Source: DATGZH01 sp035297265 (GTDB lineage Bacteria > Actinomycetota > Acidimicrobiia > Acidimicrobiales > RAAP-2). From it: DNA of 64,000 nt. The notes under the pieces were generated by a model, which saw only the letters and a program-made list of their open reading frames with translations, was not told where the DNA came from and made no database searches. The stretch is taken from the NCBI GenBank assembly GCA_035297265.1, contig DATGZH010000064.1, forward strand, positions 62,001 through 126,000, given 5' to 3'. A program made the translations under genes and the position numbers. Below are positions 24,601 to 31,509 of this stretch, piece after piece (position 1 is the first letter of the stretch; the number at the start of each line of letters is the position of its first letter).

Positions 24601-24833
24601 TCTGGCGCTTCAACGCCAAGTACGAACCGTCGTGGCTCCCCCGCTACATCGTCTACGACTCGGCCGAGCAGTTCGTCCCCGCCGTCGTCACGATCATGCG
24701 GGCCGAGTCGCTCACCGAGGTGCCGGTCATCGGCCGGCTGCTCACACCGTCCGGTGCGCGGCGGACGGGTCCCTACGTGCCCGACGCGCTGACCCGGGAC
24801 GAGGCCTCGGGAGCCCCGTCACCCGGACGCTGA
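21609..24833 (+). CDS. Phosphoesterase-like / MprF-like (DUF2156) fusion membrane protein
   Basis: A 1074-residue protein. Residues about 55-215 resemble a calcineurin-type metallophosphoesterase (VMVVGDLLLSS, VAVVCGNLF, CRLVVMPGWRD) but the metal-binding His residues expected in GDxH and GNHD are missing. Two transmembrane segments follow at about 247-265 and 295-318, then a second stretch of the same domain with GFFASPGGTTELV near 395. From about 494 to 697 come several helices, and 719-1060 is a DUF2156 domain as in MprF/LysX, the transferases that add lysine or another amino acid from tRNA to phosphatidylglycerol. No tRNA synthetase domain is present. GTG 21609 was chosen for its GGAGGGG site eight bases upstream. 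Confidence 0.82.
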   Translation: MSARASTPQAGAPATLAAPAATVDLPLSGVLEAEALPEGDEPASAPSTEPVEALAIRVPLGRRVMVVGDLLLSSTATASSRALAVDLATTLDRWDGPGVAVVCGNLFAAPTGGGPLTAGEVRAALGAHERLTASVRAFTSRPDCRLVVMPGWRDPEIATDDTVRAQLGDLGVEMAPAVDLFLITAAGERLVLVRPGSPVAGPGRCPDVGTAEARAYLSGVDRLEDPSASARFVTSRLLYRRLRRFVWVPPVLAVVVALAVRMTFVFNGVDRIVRRAHGAHRVLLRAHSASWSERLLFTIAVIVAFEILLAAVVTLVSRHIWRTHVATEEPDPVPTEEGVTSSPASDLLVAGHDALDEARDAVATGATGLVAGGGLMAELTALTPGFFASPGGTTELVREHRGRMGLPPVFLHHRQASWIELETGADLHVRLLLADVDLPSSTLMERAVTGYRVVKGYKAAADLHPTMVASWPRGASWPPAPQVTAGRRRARRVRRAAAAAIFLAGLLDLLLAVSPPLRGRLHLLQQVLPLGVAQAAGALVALSGIALMMLARGVLRGQRRAWVVAVGLLAGTLVLHLVHGAALGAAVLTACVLGLLVVERAQFGAASDQGSLRSAFSTLLLGALAAVAAGTLAVELANRVRHHPIPAFPQVVLAVVERLAGLTTVDLPDAIDDWLFPSMLAVGVTLLVVAIYLATRPVVDRRLSSVRAASARRAAELRARDIVRRHGTGTLDYFALRDDKQWFFHRDSLVAYAVYGGICLVSPDPIGPLNERTHVWQVFRQFADSHGWGVAVMAAAEESLPVYRDSGMRYLYIGDEAVVDLPSFSLAGGKMKGLRQAHKRIERYGYTVAFYDPATMDRSLIEPLVELMAKSRRGEGERGFSMMLGRMFDPRDTDLLLTVVYAPDGQPAAMCQFVPSQAISGYSLDLMRRDPAEHPNGLIDFALCSTIEHLKAQGGRGLSLNFAAMRSVLEGETGDGVTQRVERWALRRMSGVLQIESLWRFNAKYEPSWLPRYIVYDSAEQFVPAVVTIMRAESLTEVPVIGRLLTPSGARRTGPYVPDALTRDEASGAPSPGR

Positions 24834-25009
24834 GCCGGCCCGGCTGCCCGCCGCCGGTCGAGGGCGCGGTCGGGCCGGGGGCCGCGTCACCGTCCTGACC
24901 TGCACCGGGCCGCGAGAAGGGGCGAACCGGGACGGGCCGCGTACTCGGGCGGGCAAATCGGTGCCAACCTGTGGGCCCGCCGCCCCGATCCGACTTGGAG
25001 CGAACCCTG

Positions 25010-25582
25010 GTGATCAAACGATGGATCTTTGCCGCGCTCGGCGCCGGCGCGCTGGTGCTCAGCGTGGCCGCGCCACTGCCGGCCGGCGCGAGCACGCCCA
25101 CGTCGCCCAAGTCCCTGGCCAAGGACCTCGTCCCGCCCTCCGTGGCCAAGAAGGCCGGCTTCACCAAGATGCTCGGCAAGGTCACCACGTCTTCGAAGAC
25201 CGGAGCACCGTCGTGCCCCAATGGCGCACAGGTGGTGTACGAGGACGCCGCGGGAAAGACCGGTGTCGTAGCCGAGGTGCTGGGCTGCACCACGACCAAG
25301 GCCGCGGCAGCCCTCGTCCGTCGAGTTCGAACGGGGACCAAGGCGATCTCGGCCGTCCCGCCCAAGCGACTGGGACCGTCTGCGCTGGAGCGCGGGAGCG
25401 GTTTCACCTACGCCTTGTACTGGCAGCGCGGTGCCCGGGTGGAGCTGGTGGCGCTCAACACCAACGTGCCGGCGAGCACCAGCTCTTCCACGGCCCCGAC
25501 GGGCACCCCGCCGCCCATCACCAAGGCGCAGCAGCGGACGCTTTCGACGGTGGCGCTGGCACAGAACGCCCGTATCCCGTAG
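25010..25582 (+). CDS. Secreted protein of unknown function
   Basis: A 190-residue protein with a Sec signal peptide: KR near the N-terminus, hydrophobic core IFAALGAGALVLSVAAPL and cleavage site after PAGA (about residue 28). The mature part is basic, with two Cys (about 65 and 90) that could pair, and no recognised domain. It ends in a Thr/Ser/Pro-rich linker and the tail LSTVALAQNARIP. GTG 25010 has GGAG nine bases upstream. The 3' end of this gene and its terminator are duplicated at 28271-28345, after the phosphoesterase gene, as a gene remnant. Confidence 0.7.
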   Translation: MIKRWIFAALGAGALVLSVAAPLPAGASTPTSPKSLAKDLVPPSVAKKAGFTKMLGKVTTSSKTGAPSCPNGAQVVYEDAAGKTGVVAEVLGCTTTKAAAALVRRVRTGTKAISAVPPKRLGPSALERGSGFTYALYWQRGARVELVALNTNVPASTSSSTAPTGTPPPITKAQQRTLSTVALAQNARIP

Positions 25583-25618
25583 CCGAGGGGTCGGCGAAGC
25601 CGACCGTTCGCCCTCGGC
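25582..25618. terminator. Two-part hairpin after the secreted-protein gene
   Basis: The outer stem pairs GCCGAGGG (25582-25589) with CCCTCGGC (25611-25618); the inner stem is TCGGC-GAA-GCCGA. It lies at the stop codon and between convergent genes. It has no T-run. A related hairpin follows the remnant copy at 28331-28350. Confidence 0.55.
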
Positions 25619-25640
25619 GGCAGGGGGTGTCGCCGGGGCG

Positions 25641-26777
25641 TCAACTGCGGGAGAACCAGGCACGGTCCCCGACCGCCCAACACCCTGAGGTAGGTAGGCA
25701 GGTCGCTCCGGCCACGGCACCACTCGGACCGGGCGCCCGGCTCCAACCGGAGCCTTGCCAGCGCAGCGTGACCACGTGCCCCCTCGTGCGGATGTCTCCG
25801 AAAGTGAGCGTGTCGCCGAACGCCCAGCAGGCGCTGCGGCCTCGACAGGCCACCGAGAGCAGCTCCGGATCGCCGGTCGACGCGCTGAGTGGCCACTGCA
25901 CCCATCGGATGCCGTCCCAGTGCTCCAAGATCCCCGAGGCGCTGTAGGTGTCAACCCCGCGGTACTCCGCCCCTCCGACGGCCCAGCACGATGTCGACGC
26001 GGTGCACGTCACGCCGACGAGCACGTCGTACGCCAAAGGTTTGGCGGCGCTCGGAACGATGGACCACTCTCGGCCGTCCCAGTGCTCGATGAGGGTGCTG
26101 CCACTCGCCGGCAGGTACTGGCCCGTCGACCCCACCGCCCAACAGTCGTCGGCGGTCACACACGTCACGCTGTGCAACTCGCCGGTGGCGAGCGCAGAGT
26201 ACTGAACGGCGTGCTGTCGGACGGGGACGTTCGGGCTCGGCACGACGGACCAGCTGACGCCGTCCCAGAGCTCGATCAACGTCGATTGATGCCCGTCCGC
26301 CGCTACTTGCGCGCCGACCGCCCAGCACGAGGTCGGCGACAGGCAGGTCACGCCGAAGAGCTCGGACCCTTCGACAGCCGGCCCAGCCACGGTCGTCCAT
26401 CGACCGCCCCTCTCGGCCAGCAGGAGCTGGCCGAGACGCAGAGGATCGCCGGCTTCCTCGTAGCCGACCGCCCAGCAGCGCTGGCCGCCGACACAGGCGA
26501 CGCCGCTCAGTATCGGGGTACCGGTGCTCGGGCCGATCAGCTTGAGCGGCGACCACCCCTCGCCGTCGTACTGGGTGGCCAGACCACCGACCACCGCGAC
26601 ACAGTCTGCGGCCGAACCACAGGCCACGGCCCGCAGGCCGGCCGAACGTCCTGATCCCGGCACGCCGAAGGTGGCCCACCGCATGGTGTTCGCCGGAAGG
26701 GCGCCGGCACCGCTGACAGAGGCCAAGGACAGGACCGCCGCCGACAAGCCCGCCAGCACCTTCGGTACCCGAGCCAT
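25641..26777 (-). CDS. Secreted seven-repeat protein with C-x5-C in each repeat
   Basis: A 378-residue protein with a signal peptide (VLAGLSAAVLSLASVSGAGA). The whole mature part consists of seven repeats of about 50 residues. Each has a C-x5-C pair followed, in five of them, by WAVG (for example VTCLSPTSCWAVG), and most then have a strand with LIEHWDG and W-S-V-V-P. The pattern and the count of seven fit a seven-bladed beta-propeller stabilised by one disulfide per blade. Such proteins usually bind proteins or glycans outside the cell; no ligand can be named. An alternative start, ATG at 26795, adds six residues. The stop lies 59 bases from the convergent secreted-protein gene. Confidence 0.75.
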   Translation of the reverse strand: MARVPKVLAGLSAAVLSLASVSGAGALPANTMRWATFGVPGSGRSAGLRAVACGSAADCVAVVGGLATQYDGEGWSPLKLIGPSTGTPILSGVACVGGQRCWAVGYEEAGDPLRLGQLLLAERGGRWTTVAGPAVEGSELFGVTCLSPTSCWAVGAQVAADGHQSTLIELWDGVSWSVVPSPNVPVRQHAVQYSALATGELHSVTCVTADDCWAVGSTGQYLPASGSTLIEHWDGREWSIVPSAAKPLAYDVLVGVTCTASTSCWAVGGAEYRGVDTYSASGILEHWDGIRWVQWPLSASTGDPELLSVACRGRSACWAFGDTLTFGDIRTRGHVVTLRWQGSGWSRAPGPSGAVAGATCLPTSGCWAVGDRAWFSRS

Positions 26778-27081
26778 GTGTGCCCAAGACGGCATTCGCC
26801 CATCCGATACCCACGAGCCATGTCAGACCGCTGGCTCTGTTCCACCCTGTCCTCTCTAAGGGACGTCTCAGACGGGCCGCGGGTTGTCTCCGGTCCGATG
26901 GTCACGAAGCGCCTCGGGCAGCGGCGGCCACCGTCAGGCGGTCCGTCGAAAATTCAGGCTTTCTTCACCGAGACTGCAGACAACGGCCGCGGAACGATCG
27001 CGCAACGGTCACGGCGATGCGTCAGGGTGGTCTCGACGTCGCCGGAACCCCGCAGCCGGCGACCGCCCCGAGGAGCGCTCG

Positions 27082-28248
27082 ATGAGACACGCACCGACCA
27101 GGATGAACGGCGTCCGCTGTCTGGTGGCGCTCGGCGCCATGACCCTCCTTTTGACCGCCGGCGGCGCGGCCGGCGCCTCGGCCCCGACCGGTTACACCCC
27201 GCCACCCATCCAGCACGTCTGGGTCATCGAGCTCGAGAACGAGGGCTACGCCCAGTCCTTCGGGACCCCGTCCAACGACCCCTACCTGGCCACGACCCTC
27301 GTGAGCATGGGGGCGCTCCTCAAGAACTACTTCGCCGTCGGGCACAACAGCCTCGACAACTACGTCGCCCAGGTCACCGGGCAGGCGCCCGACCGGGCCA
27401 CCGACGCCGACTGTCCGGTCTGGACGCCGTTCGAGCCCACCGACAAGGTCCGGCTCCCCTTCGACCAGCAGGTCGGCAACGGGTGCGTCTATCCCGCCTC
27501 GATCCCCACCCTCGGCAACCAGCTGACCGGGGCCAGCCTGACCTGGAAGGCCTACCTCCAGGACATGGGCAACGACCCGGCGCGCGACCACACCGTGTCG
27601 ACGCCCGAGGGACCGGCCTGCGGCCACCCGGCCGTCGGCAAGCCCGACCTCACCGAGGGGGCGGAGCCGCAGGACCAGTTCGCCGACCGTCACGAAGGCT
27701 TCATGTACTTCCAGTCGGTGACGGACAACGCCGCCTACTGCGACGCCCACGTCCTGTCGTTCCAGCCGCTCCTGAGCGACCTCTCCTCGGCGGCCACGAC
27801 GCCCGACTTCTCCTGGATCTCGCCCAACCTCTGCAACGACGGCCACGACGCGCCGTGTGCCAACGGTGACCCCGGTGGGTTCGTCAACATCGACGCCTTC
27901 CTGAGCACCTGGGTGCCGATCATCATGGCCTCCCCCGCCTACAAGACCGGGGTGATCATGATCACCTTCGACGAGGGCAACTCGGACAACGCCTGCTGCG
28001 GCGAGGTCGAGGGCCGGAGCGACGCCCACCCCAACACCGGCCAGCCCGGGATCGGCGGCCCGGGCGGCGGACGGGTCGGCGCGGTGCTCCTCTCCCCCTA
28101 CATCACGCCGGGGACGGTGAGCACGGTCGACTACAACCACTACGCCATGTTGAAGAGCATCGAGGACATCTTCGGCCTCTCCCATCTCGGCGACGCGCAG
28201 ATGCCCCAGGTGCAGTCCTTCGGCTCGGACGTCTACACGAACCCCTGA
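27082..28248 (+). CDS. Secreted phosphoesterase (PF04185 family)
   Basis: A 388-residue exported enzyme of the phosphoesterase family that contains acid phosphatases and phosphatidylcholine-type phospholipases C. A signal peptide (about residues 8-33, LVALGAMTLLLTAGGAAGASA) is followed by HVWVIELENEGYAQSFG with the metal-binding Glu-Asn, KNYFAVGHNSLDNYVAQVTG near residue 95 with the catalytic-site residues, and VIMITFDEGNSDN near 297 and HYAMLKSIEDIFGL near the C-terminus, which supply the remaining metal ligands. ATG 27082 has GGAG six bases upstream; an in-frame ATG 21 bases later is the alternative. The 286-base divergent gap before it (with the seven-repeat gene) shows no clear promoter or operator. 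Confidence 0.85.
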   Translation: MRHAPTRMNGVRCLVALGAMTLLLTAGGAAGASAPTGYTPPPIQHVWVIELENEGYAQSFGTPSNDPYLATTLVSMGALLKNYFAVGHNSLDNYVAQVTGQAPDRATDADCPVWTPFEPTDKVRLPFDQQVGNGCVYPASIPTLGNQLTGASLTWKAYLQDMGNDPARDHTVSTPEGPACGHPAVGKPDLTEGAEPQDQFADRHEGFMYFQSVTDNAAYCDAHVLSFQPLLSDLSSAATTPDFSWISPNLCNDGHDAPCANGDPGGFVNIDAFLSTWVPIIMASPAYKTGVIMITFDEGNSDNACCGEVEGRSDAHPNTGQPGIGGPGGGRVGAVLLSPYITPGTVSTVDYNHYAMLKSIEDIFGLSHLGDAQMPQVQSFGSDVYTNP

Positions 28249-28270
28249 GGTGTCGTTCGACTTCACGTGA

Positions 28271-28322
28271 GCCGCGGCCGCTCTCGACGGTGGCGCTGGC
28301 GCAGAACGCCCGCCTCCCCTAG
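28271..28322 (+). pseudogene. Remnant 3' end of a second copy of the secreted-protein gene
   Basis: These bases encode in one frame PLSTVALAQNARLP and a stop, matching the last 13 residues of the gene at 25010-25582 (TLSTVALAQNARIP). The similarity covers about 75 bases (28271-28345 against 25531-25605) at roughly 80% identity, including the hairpin downstream of the stop. There is no start or upstream coding part, so it is a relic of a duplication, now sitting between the phosphoesterase stop and its terminator. Confidence 0.7.
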
Positions 28323-28399
28323 CCCGACGGTCGGCGAAAGCGACCGACCGCCGGCCGTCGCGGGCGCCGGCGACGTCAGCCCCGGCTGGCGGACGCGCC

Positions 28400-28427
28400 C
28401 CGGCCCCGCCCTTGCGGGCGGGGCCGG
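28400..28427. terminator. Strong hairpin between convergent genes
   Basis: CCGGCCCCGCCC-TTGC-GGGCGGGGCCGG, a perfect 12-base-pair stem with a four-base loop. It lies between the phosphoesterase gene and the convergent membrane-protein gene and can serve both. No T-run. Confidence 0.6.
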
Positions 28428-28451
28428 TCGTGCCAACCGGTATCGGTGGGA

Positions 28452-29066
28452 TCAGGCGGGCTGGAGGTCCTTCTCCTCTTCCTTCTCCTCGCCCTTCAGC
28501 TCGAGCTCGTCCTCAGGCGACACCTTGGCGGCGTGCCAGAAGCCGAACCCGACCAGGACCGCCATCACCGCGGCCAGGATGAAGCTGGCGATGGCCCCCC
28601 AGAAGGCGATCTGGCCGAACTTCCAGAAGCCGTAGGCCTCGAGCAGGAGGCCACGGAGCGTCGTGCCCTGGAAGGACACCCCCTCGAGGGCGGTCAGCTT
28701 GGCGTTGGTCGGGTCGGCCCGGGCGGCCGTCGAGATCTGCGAGTACACGCCGTGGTAGGGCATCTCCGAGAGGTGCACGGCGATGAAGTGGTCGGCGTAG
28801 GCCTCGGCCTGCGGACCGGACAGCACCTGCTGGCCCGCGTACTGCTCGAGGTACGGGATCATCCCCGGCGTGATCTCGGTGCCCGGCACGGCGTGGGCGA
28901 ACGCCACCCGCGGCGGGAAGTAGATCTGCTGCTCGGCCAACTGGTTGTGGACGTTGGAGTTGGCGAAGCTGTAGCCCCACATCAAGAGGCCCCCGGCGAC
29001 GAGCAGGACGAACACCACCACGAGTCCCACGGCGCTCACGAGCACATCGAACATCTTTCTCTGCAT
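28452..29066 (-). CDS. Two-helix membrane protein of unknown function
   Basis: A 204-residue protein. One transmembrane segment lies at the N-terminus (about residues 8-30) and one near residues 153-176; between them is a domain of about 120 residues expected outside the membrane, and the end is a charged Glu/Lys tail. Motifs such as EITPGMIPYLEQYAGQQVL and HLSEMPYHGVYSQIS are well formed, so the gene is very likely real. I know similar hypothetical proteins in actinobacteria but no function. ATG 29066 has GGGAGGG four to ten bases upstream. A Rex-like operator and a direct repeat stand upstream, so it may be redox-regulated. Confidence 0.72.
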   Translation of the reverse strand: MQRKMFDVLVSAVGLVVVFVLLVAGGLLMWGYSFANSNVHNQLAEQQIYFPPRVAFAHAVPGTEITPGMIPYLEQYAGQQVLSGPQAEAYADHFIAVHLSEMPYHGVYSQISTAARADPTNAKLTALEGVSFQGTTLRGLLLEAYGFWKFGQIAFWGAIASFILAAVMAVLVGFGFWHAAKVSPEDELELKGEEKEEEKDLQPA

Positions 29067-29085
29067 GACTCCCTCCCCGGCAGGC

Positions 29086-29103
29086 TTGTGAACTTTTGCA
29101 CTA
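29086..29103. promoter_or_regulatory. Possible Rex operator
   Basis: TTGTGAACTTTTGCACTA has one perfect half (TTGTGAA) of the Rex consensus TTGTGAA-n4-TTCACAA and a second half that matches at five of seven bases (TGCACTA). It lies 20-37 bases upstream of the start at 29066. A further TTCACAC sits at 29109-29115. Rex itself is encoded at 54947-55660. The site is a candidate by eye only. Confidence 0.3.
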
Positions 29104-29140
29104 CCAACTTCACACGGCGGGCCCATGGTCAGTAGGGCAT

Positions 29141-29199
29141 TTGGTCCCATGCCGAGACGAAGAAAGGCTGCTCAGAGGCAATTAGAGGAATTGGTCCCA
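29141..29199. repeat. Direct repeat TTGGTCCCA, copies 50 bases apart
   Basis: The nine bases TTGGTCCCA occur at 29141-29149 and again at 29191-29199, exactly 50 bases apart (about five helical turns), upstream of the membrane-protein gene. They could be a pair of binding sites for one regulator on the same face of the DNA. Confidence 0.4.
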
Positions 29200-29207
29200 A
29201 CGAGGGC

Positions 29208-29252
29208 CCCGCCCTCCCGGGCGGGACGTGACCGCCCCCGGCCGTGCCGGGG
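29208..29252 (-). terminator. Double hairpin at the end of the nuo transcript
   Basis: Two stems follow the SnoaL-like gene on the minus strand: CCCCGGC-CGT-GCCGGGG (29236-29252) and CCCGCCC-TCCC-GGGCGGG (29208-29225), each seven base pairs. They are well placed to end the long nuo operon message. No T-run. Confidence 0.5.
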
Positions 29253-29261
29253 GGCCGAGGT

Positions 29262-29646
29262 TCAGCCGTTCCCGGGTCCGCCCGCCGCCTGGATCTGCTG
29301 GAGCGGCTCGTTGGTGTCGAGGTAGTCCCGCCAGGTCCTGACGAGGCCCTCCCCGTCGACCTCGACCACGGTCGCGCCGTGGACGACTACCGGGATCCCC
29401 CGACCCTGGTCGGAGAACGTGCCGGTGCCCGTCCACTCGAAGACCGCCCAGTCGTCGCCGCCCCGGATGCGGTCGACCCGCTGCTCCCAGTCGGGGAACA
29501 GGGCCTCGGTCCCCTCGGCCACCCTGGCGCACGTCGGTGGTCCAGGGGGTCACCGGGTCCATGAACCGCCCGCCGTCGGCGAAGAGGGCCACGAAGGCCT
29601 CGGTGTCCGCCTCCTCGAAGCGGCGGGCCCAGGCTGCCCAGTCCAC
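29262..29646 (-). pseudogene. SnoaL/NTF2-like protein with an apparent single-base frameshift
   Basis: From GTG 29646 (preceded by AGGGAGGGG) one frame encodes about 41 residues, beginning DWAAWARRFEEADTEAF and reaching FMDPVTPWTTDVRQ, the start of a SnoaL-like polyketide-cyclase/NTF2 fold. The rest of the fold, beginning VAEGTEALFPDWEQR and including DWAVFEWTGTGTF and LVRTWRDYLDTNEPL, is in another frame up to the stop at 29262. Deleting one G from the GGG at 29522-29524 would join them as DVRQVAEGTE. Family members catalyse varied small-molecule reactions; none can be assigned. It begins 11 bases after nuoN and probably shares its transcript. Confidence 0.75.
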
Positions 29647-29657
29647 GCCGCCCCTCC

Positions 29658-31505
29658 CTACCGGGCGAAGAAGAAGAGCGTGGCGTCGTGGGCGAAGTCG
29701 ACGAGCGGCCCGGGGATGACCCCGAAGACCACGGTCACGGCCACGCAGATCCCGATGGCCACCGTGCTGAGGACGGGAACCCGCACCCGGTCGGCCCCCT
29801 CGGCCGGGGTGGCGTCCGCCGGCGAGACCACCTCGACCAGCACCTCGTCGGGCTCGACCACCACGACGCCCCCGGGCCGGCCGGCCGGTTCGGCGGTGAT
29901 GGTCTCGTCGTCGATCAGGAGCTCGGCGTTGATCCGCTCGACGACGGCGAGCGAGCGGTCGGTGCCCGTCCACAGCGGCACCGGCTCCCGTCGGCCGTCG
30001 CCCCCGGCCCCGTTCCCCCCGACCCCGCCGTCGGAGGGGCCGACCGGCAGCGTCGACTCGAGGAAGTCGCCGAGGTCCTCGGTGACGGCCTCAGAACCGG
30101 GCCGGGCGGCGGCCGGACGGAGCGGGGTGTACATCAGCACGGCCACCCGCAGGTAGGCGAAGGCGGCGATGGTCGCGGTGACCATGGCCACGACGGCGAG
30201 CGGCACCGAGTGGGCGTCGACCGAGGCCGACACCACCTCCAGCTTGGCCAGGAAGCCCGTGGTGAACGGGATGCCGGCCTGGCCGAGCAGGAGCACGGCG
30301 AAGGCCAGGGCCAGCCAGGGTTGTCGGCCCGAGAGGCCCCGGTAGCGGGCGATGTCGTGGGCCGCGTCCCCCCGCCGGCCGAGGACGGTCACGACGGCGA
30401 AGCTCCCGACGACCATGAAGGAGTAGGTGAGGAGGTAGTAGAGCGAGGCGGCCACGCCCCGCACGGTGGCCGCCTGCAGGCCGAGCAGCACGAAGCCGGC
30501 GTGGTTGATCGACGAGTAGGCCAGCACCCGCTTCACGTCGCGCTGGACCACGGCGAGCACCGCCCCGAGGACGAGGGTGAGGAGGGCCAGGAGGTAGATG
30601 ACCGGCTGCCAGTCGGCCCGCAGGCCGCCGAAGCCCGAGAGGTAGACCCGCAGGAGCGCGGCGAAGCCCCCGGCCTTGGCCACCGCGGCCATGAACCCGG
30701 TCACCGGGGAGGGCGAGCCCTGGTAGACGTCGGGCGTCCACATGTGGAACGGCACCGCGGCGATCTTGAAGGCGAAGCCCACGAGGAGGAGGGCCAGGCC
30801 GGCGAGGAGCACGCCGTTGGTCACAACCACGTTCTTGGCCAGGAAGTCGGCGATCTGGGTCAGGTTGGTGCTGCCCGTGGCCCCGTAGGTGAGGGCGATG
30901 CCGTAGACGAAGATGGCCGAGGAGAACCCGCCCAGGAGGAAGTACTTGAGCGCCGCCTCGCCCGAGGCCGAGCGCCGGTGGTTGAAGGCGGCCAGCACGT
31001 ACAGGGCGATCGAGAGGATCTCCAAGCCCAAGAAGACGATGACGAGGTCGTTGGCCTCGGCCATGAGCATGGCGCCCGAGGCCGAGACGAGGGCGAGGAC
31101 GTGGTACTCGCACCCGCCGATCCCCTCCCGGCGCAGGTAGCCGTCGCCGACCATGGCCGAGAGGACCATGGCCGAGGTCACGAGGATCGAGACGAGCACG
31201 CTGAAGCCGTCCACCACGAGGGCGTGGTCGATGGCCGTGTAGCCGCCGTGGGACTGCACGTCGGCCCACTGCCACCACGAGAAGCCGAAAGCCGTGGCGG
31301 CCACGACGATCGTGCCGACCGTGGCCACCGTGAGGCGCAGCGGCCGGCGCACGAGCGAGCCGATGCCGAGGATGAGGAGCGCCCCGCCGAGCATCGTGAT
31401 GACCGGGAGGATCGAGAGCCACCGGATGTACGGGAGCTTGATCTTCCCCGACTGGACCGCGTGGGCCGCGGCGTGGGCGTGGATGGCGGCGGCGAGCAGC
31501 AGCAC
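29658..31505 (-). CDS. nuoN: NADH-quinone oxidoreductase subunit N
   Basis: A 615-residue antiporter-like subunit of complex I with about 14 transmembrane helices. The proton-channel residues are visible in LEILSIALYVLAA (Glu) and in FAFKIAAVPFHMWTPDVYQG and VLAVVQRDVKRVLAYSSINH (Lys). Between about residues 465 and 570, before the last helix, is a long hydrophilic insert rich in Gly, Pro, Asp and Val that most NuoN proteins lack; the protein is more than 100 residues longer than usual. GTG 31505 lies four bases after the nuoM stop. It is the last nuo gene and is followed by a SnoaL-like gene. Confidence 0.94.
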   Translation of the reverse strand: MLLLAAAIHAHAAAHAVQSGKIKLPYIRWLSILPVITMLGGALLILGIGSLVRRPLRLTVATVGTIVVAATAFGFSWWQWADVQSHGGYTAIDHALVVDGFSVLVSILVTSAMVLSAMVGDGYLRREGIGGCEYHVLALVSASGAMLMAEANDLVIVFLGLEILSIALYVLAAFNHRRSASGEAALKYFLLGGFSSAIFVYGIALTYGATGSTNLTQIADFLAKNVVVTNGVLLAGLALLLVGFAFKIAAVPFHMWTPDVYQGSPSPVTGFMAAVAKAGGFAALLRVYLSGFGGLRADWQPVIYLLALLTLVLGAVLAVVQRDVKRVLAYSSINHAGFVLLGLQAATVRGVAASLYYLLTYSFMVVGSFAVVTVLGRRGDAAHDIARYRGLSGRQPWLALAFAVLLLGQAGIPFTTGFLAKLEVVSASVDAHSVPLAVVAMVTATIAAFAYLRVAVLMYTPLRPAAARPGSEAVTEDLGDFLESTLPVGPSDGGVGGNGAGGDGRREPVPLWTGTDRSLAVVERINAELLIDDETITAEPAGRPGGVVVVEPDEVLVEVVSPADATPAEGADRVRVPVLSTVAIGICVAVTVVFGVIPGPLVDFAHDATLFFFAR

Positions 31506-31509
31506 GGCC

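Noticed and set aside
26796..27081. Possible tRNA or PHO box in the gap before the phosphoesterase gene
   Set aside because: No cloverleaf could be drawn and only a single TTCACCG unit is seen, not the direct repeats of a PHO box.
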